From assembly GCA_017506865.1 (NCBI GenBank), contig JAFCMP010000553.1, positions 310,001 to 374,000 on the forward strand: a stretch of DNA of 64,000 nt, written 5' to 3'. Origin of the DNA: Tribonema minus (Eukaryota > Sar > Xanthophyceae > Tribonematales > Tribonemataceae). This document shows positions 56,501 through 64,000 of the stretch, piece after piece (position 1 is the stretch's first letter; every line of letters begins with the position of its first letter). Below the pieces are notes generated by a model. It saw nothing but the letters and a program-made list of their open reading frames with translations. It was not told the origin of the DNA and ran no database searches. The translations under genes were made by a program, and so were the position numbers.

Positions 56501-57173
56501 CCGCCGCCGCCGCCGCTGCCGCGTGTGCGCAGGCCACGTGCGCGACGCCGCCGCTGAGCGCTGCTGCCACCGCGCCAGCGCTCAGGGGCCCGCCACACAG
56601 CACGCAGCGGAAGCAGCGCGCGTGCCACATCGAGCCCAGCGCCGCCATGCCGGGGTCTGCGGGACTGACGCGCGTGCCGCATGTGCTGCAGAGGCCGCTG
56701 CTTGTGTTGGGCGCGCGAAGAGCTGGGTTCGCGGTCTGGGGTGAAGTGGTGGTGGCGGCGGGGCTATTGTTGGACTCCTCTTGAAGTTGCAGCTCCAGGG
56801 CGAGGGCAAAGTCTTCGTCGTCGGAGGGTTCGGGTTTGGGGGATTTGGGCGCTTCCATGCGGTCTTCTACCATCCACTGAGACTGGAGCTTGCGAGCGAG
56901 CTCCTCGTCTTCGTCGGTGTGGTGGCGGCGGTGGGGGTGGCGCGGCGGCGCGCTGGCGGCTGGTATGCTGCCGCTGCTGCTATCATCAGTGCGGGCGGCT
57001 TTGTGATCACCACTACTACCGTTGGTGGCATGTTTAGCCTCCGCCAGGTCTAGGGAGGCTGCGATGGCTTCTGCAAGGTCTTGCGAGCTGGTGCGTCTGG
57101 CGTGCTGCTGCGAAAGGGATTCCGCTATCGCTAGCGCCAGCTCTTGTTCAGAGTCCCTTCGGAGCGTGGGCAT
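50455..57173 (-). CDS. DA1: DA1-family protein: ubiquitin-interacting motifs, LIM domain, zinc peptidase
   Basis: Six exons close in phase to 550 residues: 57173-56415, 55100-55006, 54050-53888, 52610-52430, 51471-51323, 50760-50455. The N-terminus has two ubiquitin-interacting motifs (EQELALAIAESLSQ, SQDLAEAIAASLDL) and two related helices (about 87-131). A LIM domain follows from about 161 (CSTC, WHARCFRCVLCGGPL, CDACGEAL, then RYCHWHLERDPSCCGCQ from exon 2). The DA1 domain has VLPDGRRRCRACSR, VDLGALNDS, PTTRGITLTE, the metallopeptidase motif HEAMH at 428-432 (GSILAHEAMHVWLAM), EEGICQLIAWLW, and VHQIEADTSAVYGQGF near the end. Arabidopsis DA1 (532 residues) is a ubiquitin-activated peptidase that limits organ growth. 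Between exons 4 and 5 about 15-20 family residues seem missing, so a small exon may have been overlooked. Exon edges 2, 4, 5 and 6 are tandemly copied. Confidence 0.88.
51178..51207. repeat. Poly-C tract
   Basis: About 30 bases of nearly pure C in DA1 intron 5. Similar runs lie near 7270, 11504-11526 and 14450-14490. Such tracts are prone to length error in assembly. Confidence 0.8.
51323..51800 (-). repeat. Copies of DA1 exon 5 start (acceptor side)
   Basis: The real acceptor CTGCAGTACCAG precedes 51471. The same acceptor and exon start lie at about 51636-51575 (GAGCAGAGATCC, then coding KKTVTAVLV and a GTGAGT) and at about 51795-51760 (acceptor degraded to TGTAGTACCAG). The middle copy is interrupted by the dispersed intronic element. 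Confidence 0.85.
51641..51721 (+). mobile_element. Dispersed intronic element, copy 3 (DA1 intron)
   Basis: It starts TATTGGTGGAAGGCAC and ends GATTCGTTTCC, antisense to DA1. Comparison with the two sister exon-5 copies, which read GGCGATGTGAAA without it, shows a clean insertion of about 81 bases with at most a one- or two-base target duplication. This fixes the element's borders. Confidence 0.8.
51890..53260 (-). repeat. Two-sided tandem array around DA1 exon 4
   Basis: The exon start (plus-strand word GAGTCGTTTAGGGCGCCGAGG minus its last base is at 52570) recurs upstream of the real exon at about 52728, 52892, 53015, 53110 and 53209. The exon end (plus-strand CGCCAGTCCACTTCG, real at 52440) recurs downstream at about 52315, 52017 and 51893. 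That makes nine edge copies for one exon. Most copies keep an AG or GT near the expected place. Confidence 0.88.
52033..52055 (+). repeat. Interstitial telomeric repeat inside a duplicated exon copy
   Basis: 23 bases of perfect (TTAGGG)n. On the DA1 sense strand it falls between CGCGTCATGC and GAGGTGGACTGG of a decayed exon 4 copy, where the real exon reads CGCGTCATGCACGAAGTGGA. It has replaced one or two bases, so it is a later insertion. Confidence 0.9.
54358..54374 (+). repeat. Interstitial telomeric repeat in DA1 intron 2
   Basis: 17 bases of perfect (TTAGGG)n. Other telomere-like tracts occur at 25138-25157, 27335-27640, 29440-29520, 36831-36853, 49230-49255, 53316-53340 and 54470-54560, on either strand. 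Confidence 0.85.
54800..55045 (-). repeat. Copies of DA1 exon 2 end and donor
   Basis: The exon end GGGGCAAGCG with GTGCGTCAAC donor (55005) is echoed at about 54840-54815 (GGGCAAGCA followed by GTGCGTCGCC) and, weaker, near 54950-54930 (CTGGCCGAGCACTGCACC). An AGTTGAAGTTGA/ATGAAGTTGA word accompanies the copies. Confidence 0.6.
55166..55305 (+). mobile_element. Dispersed intronic element, copy 4 (DA1 intron 1)
   Basis: Same core plus the longer left part shared with copy 1 (TGCAGCAGCGGCAACCACGG). It is antisense to DA1 and lies about 65 bases upstream of exon 2. In the sense orientation of the host gene its end reads CCGCTGCTGCAG, an acceptor-like sequence. Confidence 0.78.
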
Positions 57174-57475
57174 GATGTTGGCATGGATCTGTGCAGCAGT
57201 GCGGCACGGCAAGATCCAGGGCAGCTAGTCCAAAGCGGTGTGGCTGGCAAGGATCGGGATGCAATAAGTTCTCGCAGGTCAAAGTCCCCTTTGCTCACTT
57301 CACTGCCTCAACAGGCTCACCTCTAGTGAGCTGGCGTCCTGATGCAACTTCAACAGTTCCATCGAAATCAGCTGAAGTTCAGCCAAAACCTTCGTTGCGG
57401 ATCCATCCTAGGTCTGCAGTATCCTGGTTCGTCACAGGTGATTTGCAGTTTTAGTTGGGTCAGGCAGGCAGCACA
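57174..57475. promoter_or_regulatory. Shared divergent upstream region (DA1 / RPT4)
   Basis: Only 302 bases lie between the divergent start codons of DA1 and RPT4, so the two promoters must overlap or be shared. No TATA box is evident. Confidence 0.5.
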
Positions 57476-60400
57476 ATGGCGGCGGCAGCGGGAGCAGCCC
57501 CGGACACGGAGCGGCAAGAGGTCTTGGAAGCGTACAAGAAGAAAGTACGGGAGCATAGAGAGATGGAAGCGAGGGTAAAGGCCATGAGGGAGGAGGTCAA
57601 GTCTCTGGTCAAGTCTTACAACAAGACGGAGGCTGATCTCAAGGCCCTGCAATCCGTGGGTCAGATCATAGGCGATGTGTTGAAGCAGCTCGACGACGAG
57701 CGCTTCATAGTCAAGGCTTCCAGCGGCCCTCGCTATGTCGTGGGGTGCCGCACGAAGCTGGATAAAGCCACGCTGAAGCCGGGCACGCGCGTGAGCCTGG
57801 ACATGACGACCCTGACCATCATGAGGAGACTGCCGAGGGAGGTGGATCCGACCGTGTTTCACATGCTCAACGAGGACCCGGGAGGCATTACTTTCAGCCA
57901 GATTGGAGGCCTGAACGATCAAATCAGGGAGCTGAGGGAGGTGATTGAGCTGCCGCTCACGAACCCGGAGCTGTTCAACAGGTCAGCGCGCGCGATGGTA
58001 ACCGTCCTTATTGATGTTGCCGTCACACTTGCCCAACGCAGCAACAGTTGAAGTAATTTGCTGTTGAAACGACAGGCAGTGCTTCCGTAAGTCGTTACTG
58101 ATCAGCTGCAGCACTGATGCAGCAGCTTCCAGTCACACATTTCTAGTTTTCACCAACAGTTCAGGCCGTGCAGAGATACCAGCACCAGCACCAGCGGCGT
58201 TTGCTGCCAGCTGCTGACCGGCGCTATCATCGCAATATCTTGCTGTGAATAATGTCACTGCGCAGCTGAATTGCCAGTGGCGCTAGAGCGCTTGTATCTG
58301 CGCTCGTAAGTTGAAAGCTCAGGGAGTGTTTGTGTACATCAGGAGGCATTGATGCGCGAATGTGTTTCAGCCATCAGGCAAGATTGTGACCTGCGTATAC
58401 TGTTGTATGATGATCGCAACCACAGGAACATGGTACGTGTGCAATGAGAGTTCATTCCGCAGCAGCCCCAATCTTTTCTTCTTCAAAGCCAAGTGTCACC
58501 CAGTTCAATCTGAGTCTATGTGTCAAAGCAACGAGACTAGATGAGACCATGCTCGTCGGCTTTGCTGTGCACGGTTATGTAGTGATCACCAGCAGCGCAT
58601 ATGGAGGTCAACAAGCCATCCACGAGCAAATATGGTCCAATGTGGTAACTGCACATGCATGTGGCAACGCACAATCTGTGCTGCCACCATCTGTGGGAGG
58701 CACTCGTCTGCACGACAAGCGCACTTTCAATTGCTGTGCTAGCTCATATTATGTACATCAACGCGCGTCCCCGTGTTTCTAGCTGCCAATCTTGGTGCCT
58801 CCGCGCGCTGGAGCGCTGTCGGTGATCTCATCTTGAGTGCAACGCGAGCAGTTGAAGCAGCATACCTACCTACGCGCTCTTACCGTGCTGAGCCATGCCA
58901 TGCTGACCTAAGCGTAGCCGAGCTGCGCGACACATTCGAACGGGGCCTGTACTTTGCGAGTGCACAATTGTGTTGCTGATTTGCACCGATGCCATGGCAG
59001 CTCGCAAGATCCCAGGAGACATGGGCACACCAACCTCAACAGTCCAGAGAGAGTCCGCAATTTCCTCGCAGGTACCATTGTGTTTACCACATGGTGTGCT
59101 GCACGAACCAACTTCAACACTGCACTTGAATCACCGCGCAACGCCCACAGGGTGGGCATCAAGCCGCCCAAGGGCGTGCTCCTGTACGGCCCTCCCGGAA
59201 CCGGCAAGACGCTACTGGCGCGCGCGCTCGCCAGCAACATCAGCGCAACCTTCCTCAAGGTCGTCGCCTCCGCCATCGTGGACAAGTACATTGGCGAGTC
59301 GGCGCGCGTCGTGCGTGAGATGTTCGGCTACGCCAAGGACCACCAGGTGAGTGAGCGCTGTGACTGATTCAACTAGCATGCCTACCTCCGCGATCGTGGA
59401 CGAGTACATTGGCGAGTCGGCGCGCGTCGTGCGCGAGATGTTCGGCTACGCCAAGGACCACCAGGTGAGCGCTGTGACTGATTCAACTAGCATACCTACC
59501 TACGCCCTATTGACAATTTACATTGGCGAGTCGGCGCGCGTCGTGCGCGAGATGTTCGGCTATGCGAAGGACCACCAGGTGAGCGCTGATGCTGGGTGAA
59601 GTGGCGTTCCTACCTACGCCCTATTGACGTTCTACACTGGCAAGTCGGCGCGCGTCGTGCACGAAATGTTTGGCTACGTCCATGACCACCAGGAGAGCGC
59701 TGTGGCTGGATGAAGTAGCATACCTACATACCTGTGCGCAGTGACTGAGCACTGTGGCTGGGTGAAGCTCTCGCATGCGAGATGATCTGCCGCTGTGCGA
59801 ACAGGATCAGCAGGTGGCGTCGCAGCTGGGTGAAGTAGCACGCTCGCCCTACATGCTCCAAGTACGGTAGAGAAGCATGGCTCTGATCATGTGGCGACGC
59901 ACCACTTTCTCGCCCGCGGAATCAACAGTGTGTTGTGCGGGATGGTGGCTACGCGAAACACTACCACTACTTGAGCGCAGCGACTGAGCGTCTGTGGTTG
60001 AAGTAGTTGATACCTTCCCCTATACGCTCTTCCACATGTACCCCAGCGAAGCACAGCATGCCATTGCCGGTCTTTTGTTCAGGCGAGACGGCAAGGGTCA
60101 CTGCGTCACATGCTTGAATTACCGCATGCAGTGCCATGAGGTGCAAACTCTTGACCGCAGCGGGACTGTGGCCTACAATCGTCCTGCAGCTTGAATTACT
60201 TCAGAGTACAGAACTGCACGTCTGGGCATGCCATGTGTGCCACCATCAACTGGTGCACACGTGCTACATTGAACTGTACGCCTAAATAATAAAATGGCTC
60301 TGCGTGCGCGCTGCTGCTGCTGCTGCTGCTGCAGCCATGCGTCATCTTCATGGATGAGATTGACGCGATCGGCGGGAGTCGCTTTAGCGAGGGGACCAGC

Positions 60401-62945
60401 GCGGACCGTGAAATTCAACGAACGCTCATGGAGCTGCTCAATCAGCTGGATGGATTTGAGAGCCTGGGCCAGGTCAGTGCTCCAGACAAGACAACTGGTC
60501 AAAACACCAACAACTTTTGCCACTGGTACTAACGTACTTTCTGATGTGTACATCGTGCATGGTAGCATGACCCTAAGCTTCTGTGCTGACAAGTGATTGC
60601 ATGTTGAGGTACAGGTAGTTTGCAACAGTGACCAATGCTGACAGCGATGCTCCATGAGCTGCAAGGATTCTGAAGCCTGGACTGGACTGTTTGGAGTGAC
60701 AATTGTTGATTTGGAATGCTTGCTGATGGCTTTTGGCAAGCATAGGTTTCATCCATTCTAGTACTTCAGTATATCTGTGATTGCAACGAGTGGTTGTGCT
60801 GGAAGTGTACATGTGTCGTCGGTCACCTGATGTGTGCATCATCACTGGATGTGGATCATCACAAGAGCTGTAAGAGGCCGCAGTCCTCACGATCGAGTTG
60901 ATATTAGATTGAAAGCATCACGTCGCATGGTTTGCAAACAGTCCCACACAAGCCACGCTGTCACACGGCGCCCCTGGCAACAATCGCCGTGACTGCCAAA
61001 CCAGCAGCTTCGATAAATTGGAATTGCGGGCGGACAGATGTGTGCATCGCTGCCATCAGCGTTGCCGCTGTCTTGTTGCCGCTGTCTTGTTGCCGCTGTC
61101 TTCGCTGTCGAGGCTGCGATAGGCACTGCGTGGTCACCTCGGGTTGCGCAAATTATGCCCTTACTCCATCGGTCCGAATTGGTCCAGTGGCAGGATTTCT
61201 CATTGTCGCTGAGACGGCCGGGGTTCGATTCCCCGATTCGGAGATCGACTTGAATTTTTGTTTTCCACACACTTTTTTGACCTCACATATTTGCGCATGC
61301 ACTGTAACTTAGTCTGTAAGCTGTGGTTGGATGTACTGATGCAGCTAATACACCTGCGAGCTTTTTGGGTGCGCTTGAGTTGCCTAATACGCGTTTCACT
61401 AGGTACATGCACATGCAGCGTTAGTTTGTATAATCACTGTACATGAGAGTGTGTTGTTTTGAGTGCATTCATTTGCACACAGTTACATACTTCGAAATGT
61501 TTTGATCAGATGCTAAGTGGCGCAAGGCATCGTTTACGACGCTGACAGCATGTGAATGCATTTGGCCCTTTAACAGCACTTGCCGTCAGTTAGCTACGGG
61601 CTCGTCTGCGGGCACACTAGCTGCACCATAGATGCCTACCTAACTACGCGCATGTGAGGCCTTCATGACGCCGTGACTATTCGTAGCGCGCCTTTCGCTC
61701 AGTACACAACGGCATTATTCAGTGGTGCACTCGACACTGAGAGCGATCAACCGACAACGAGGGGATCGCTTGCACTTGCCACAAATTGCATGCCATTCAT
61801 TCACAGTACACGCCTCCCCCCCCCCGGACCGCAGGTGGTAAGATGGTCATAGCGACCAACAGGTCCAACACGAGTAAAGTCACAGACTGGCTAACCCACG
61901 ACAAGTAAACGCCTCTACTGTAATGCAACATGAACTACCACAACTAACAGTACACACGCACCTCCGCCACGCCGCAGGTCACGATGATCATCGCGACCAA
62001 CACGCCCGACACAAGTAACGTCACACCTCACTCACAACAAGTAATCACTTCAAATGCGACACGAACTACCACGCGACTAACAGTACACACGCACCGCCGC
62101 CGCGACGCAGGTCAAGATGGTCATGGCGACCAACAGGCCCGACATTCTGGACCCCGCGCTGCTGCGGCCCGGACGCCTGGACCGCAAGATTGAGATCCCT
62201 CTGCCCAATGAGACGTCACGACTGGACATCTTGAAGATCCACGCGGCGCCCATCACCAAGCGCGGCGACATTGACTACGAGAGCATCGTCAAGCTCGCGG
62301 ACGAGTTCAACGGCGCGGATCTGCGCAACGTGAGTGTTGCGTCTCTTCTGAGGCCTTGAGCTGCACGTTTGAAGCTCCGGCCACGTGGCAGTGTAGGTTG
62401 CAGGAGCTCTTGGAACTATAACGACAGTTTGAGGCTGGGATGTGAGGCATTGCGATGATTCATCTAGTGCATTTGAACTTGCTGACCAATCAGAGACCCC
62501 AAGCATGTGAATTGCCTAATAAGAGTGTCAGGACCACGCCGACAGTCCAACGGGTTGCATCTCTGCGACTCGAGTTTGCCTGCAGGTACACAAGAGGTCC
62601 ACGTGCTGTTCACAGTAAGCCGGCTCATGTACATACAGAGTACATGGCACTCTTGCTGACGAACACTCGCACCGCAGCGAAAGCCCTCCTTCAGCAGAGT
62701 CCTCTACAATGTCTACATACCCATTACCAGTGGCGTCAAGGAGCATCCTCGCCCCCTGATCTCACCCGCCCCCCATGTGCACTGCGACCCCCTTACCCCC
62801 CCCGCGTCAGGTCTGCACTGAGGCAGGTCTCTTTGCCATTCGGGCCGAACGCGACTACGTCCTGGAGGAGGACTTCATGAAGGCAGTGCGCAAGATGCTC
62901 GACAACAAGAAGCTCGAGTCCAAGCTCGACTACTCCAAGGTCTAA
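57476..62945 (+). CDS. RPT4: 26S proteasome regulatory ATPase Rpt4 (PSMC6, S10B)
   Basis: Five exons join in phase to 397 residues: 57476-57981, 59151-59346, 60335-60472, 62111-62329, 62811-62945 (TAA). The N-terminal coiled coil ([18 protein letters not shown]) is followed by the OB segment ([26 protein letters not shown]). The AAA module has Walker A GPPGTGKT at 182-189, [17 protein letters not shown], Walker [14 protein letters not shown] (236 on), [19 protein letters not shown], sensor [20 protein letters not shown] with the arginine fingers, and a C-terminal [27 protein letters not shown] with [11 protein letters not shown] and the end SKLDYSKV mark it as Rpt4 rather than another Rpt. 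It is one of six ring ATPases that unfold substrates for the 20S core. Introns carry tandem copies of the end of exon 2 and the start of exon 4, and a tRNA-Asp gene. The upstream in-frame ATG-like codon is not ATG; 57476 is the first true ATG. Confidence 0.95.
59280..59692 (+). repeat. Four-copy tandem array of RPT4 exon 2 end and donor
   Basis: The real exon ends at 59346 (GACCACCAG/GTGAG). Copies end at 59464, 59578 and 59692, spaced 118, 114 and 114. The first copy differs from the real exon end at about two of 73 bases, the second at a few more, and the third has many changes and lost its donor (CAGGAGAGC). Copies one and two still encode [20 protein letters not shown] and keep GTGAGC. 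Confidence 0.95.
61173..61243 (+). tRNA. tRNA-Asp (anticodon GTC)
   Basis: 71 bases fold as a full cloverleaf. Acceptor stem TCCGAAT with ATTCGGA; D stem GTCC/GGAT with loop AGTGGCA; anticodon stem TCTCA/TGAGA with loop TTGTCGC (GTC at 61205-61207); four-base variable loop CGGC; T stem CGGGG/CCCCG with loop TTCGATT; discriminator G. The B box GGTTCGATTCC is perfect and there is no intron. CCA is not encoded, as expected for a nuclear gene. It lies in the sense orientation inside the 1.6-kb fourth-exon-upstream intron of RPT4. A T-rich run (61255-61262) follows and can serve as pol III terminator. Confidence 0.95.
61255..61278 (+). terminator. Pol III terminator candidate after tRNA-Asp
   Basis: Runs of T (ATTTTTG and CTTTTTTG) 12 and about 30 bases after the tRNA end fit RNA polymerase III termination. 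Confidence 0.6.
61835..62160 (+). repeat. Three-copy tandem array of RPT4 exon 4 start (acceptor side)
   Basis: The real exon starts at 62111 (GACGCAG/GTCAAGATGGTCATGGC). Copies start at about 61979 (GCCGCAG/GTCACGATGATCATCGC) and 61836 (ACCGCAG/GTGGTAAGATGGTCATAGC), spaced 132 and 143. Each is preceded by AACAGTACACACGCACC-like sequence or a decayed form of it, and each breaks off after the ATNRPD-coding part. Confidence 0.92.
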
Positions 62946-64000
62946 GCCGCAGGCGCCGCACGCGCATCCCGCATGAGCTCTCCCGACTGCCTCTCGAGAC
63001 GCCGTGGCTTCAATGCCTTCTGGCCATCAGTGCGCTCGGCGGCACGCATGTGCAGTCGCGTGTCGAGGGCGTCAACTGCACCGCAAGCTCAAGTTCTGCA
63101 GACCGCTTCGCCACGCGCGCAAATATTTGAGCATCTGGCTGCCCGGGCTTGCGCGCCACAAGGAGGGGGGTAGGTTGATGTTGGCGTGCTGGCAGTGGAG
63201 GCAGCGCTCAGCTCTTGGTGCGCTTCATAGTACAGGCTGCATGTGCAGATGGGGTTGGGGACTCCAGGGGTTATGCACCCTCGCAATGAAAACAAAACAA
63301 GCTAAGATCGCGTGGAGTCTGCATGTGCGTTGTGGGTGTGAAATGCGTGTTACCCTGAAGCTTGCAAAGCTTGCATCTGCTGCCACGCGTGGCTGGGCCC
63401 TGCGCTGTGCATACGAGTGACGTGGTCTCATCCTGACGTTCCATTACATGCAAGCAAGGAATGGAGCGACTTCAACAGTAGACTATCGTCAATAGTGCGT
63501 GTTTATTTGCGATGGCACCCCATTCATACTGCAAATATTCCATACCGCGATCACGCGTGATGGCACATGCCGTGTTCGTGCTGTGACCAGGCACTCTGCT
63601 GGCAAAGCACACATATTGACCGTCCTAATCAGGGCTGCCTTGTGCCCCTGGAGCAAGAATGAACAAGCGCACATGCAGAGGTGTGCCATGAGAACGAACA
63701 CACCTTACATAGGCCTTCAGCGGTGACACAAACTGGTGCCGATTGCATCCAAACGAAGGATGCCTTTCCTAAAGTGCTGCAGGGTCACTCCCCCTACACT
63801 ATGTGATGTTATGACAACGATTGCACATGCTGCTGAAACTGCAGATGCTCTCATGGGATTTGACACAAGTATGTCTGATGTTCATACACCGTGTTTGAAG
63901 CCAGCACTATAAGGAAATGCCGGGCACATGACGGTGTGTGTCAATTCACGCACCATACCCTCGCAAGCACAACAAAAAGTTGCCCCACACACAGATGAGA
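62946..64000. other. Downstream of RPT4; no gene seen
   Basis: A GC-rich stretch to about 63200 is probably RPT4 3' sequence. Frames of up to 138 codons occur but none has a recognisable motif. I see nothing else to the window end. Confidence 0.5.

Noticed and set aside
59593-60194. Further possible copies of RPT4 exon 2 beyond 59692
   Set aside because: Scattered words such as GGTGAAGTAGCA and GCTACG recur but alignment is too weak to count them as units.
63004-63420. 138-codon frame downstream of RPT4
   Set aside because: No motif, no supported start context; most likely 3' sequence of RPT4.

Overview
The window is nuclear DNA of a eukaryote. Protein genes are split by GT-AG introns, there is a pol III tRNA gene with A and B boxes, and TTAGGG-type telomere words are scattered through introns. 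The product set (26S proteasome Rpt4, ribosomal P2, a Fes1/HspBP1 cochaperone, a DA1 peptidase, a UDP-glucuronate 4-epimerase, a Vps62-domain protein) and the WARANGCPWD ankyrin-like family point to a stramenopile, probably an alga of the brown/yellow-green group. That assignment is inference from family content, not a match I could run. The DNA is GC-rich, with long Gly/Ser/Ala-coding trinucleotide runs.

Layout. 0-13 kb: a decayed array of related multi-exon fragments of an unidentified gene, interrupted by a broken ankyrin-like gene (4116-5559) and an AT-rich island (about 12226-12640). 13-16.4 kb: remains of a UDP-N-acetylglucosamine pyrophosphorylase-like gene. 17.7-19.1 kb: the only intact ankyrin-like paralogue. 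20.2-32.3 kb: a head-to-head pair, a Yvh1/DUSP12-type zinc-domain protein (minus) and an eight-exon Vps62-domain gene (plus). 34.3-41 kb: a second head-to-head pair, Fes1 (minus) and ribosomal P2 (plus). 43.2-44.5 kb: intronless UDP-glucuronate epimerase. 47.3-48.3 kb: the third, broken ankyrin-like paralogue. 48.4-50 kb: plausible exons of an unidentified gene. 50.5-62.9 kb: a third head-to-head pair, DA1 (minus, six exons) and RPT4 (plus, five exons), with tRNA-Asp(GTC) inside the last long RPT4 intron.

The most striking feature is not a gene. In five genes (RPT4, RPLP2, the Vps62 gene, DA1, the UAP-like gene) introns carry tandem copies of the edge of the neighbouring exon together with its splice site and some intron. 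Copies next to the real exon are nearly perfect and those further away decay. I count at least eleven exon edges affected. A second intron-associated signal is a short dispersed element, four copies, all intronic and all in the same orientation relative to the host gene. A third is telomere-repeat insertion, including one placed inside a duplicated exon copy.

The genes do not form one pathway. Two serve protein quality control and turnover (RPT4 of the 19S proteasome, Fes1 as Hsp70 exchange factor), DA1 is a ubiquitin-linked peptidase, P2 and the Yvh1 zinc domain belong to ribosome function or assembly, and GAE and UAP make sugar nucleotides. Exon joins for RPT4, RPLP2, DA1, FES1, the Yvh1-like gene and the Vps62 gene were all checked for reading phase and close in frame.
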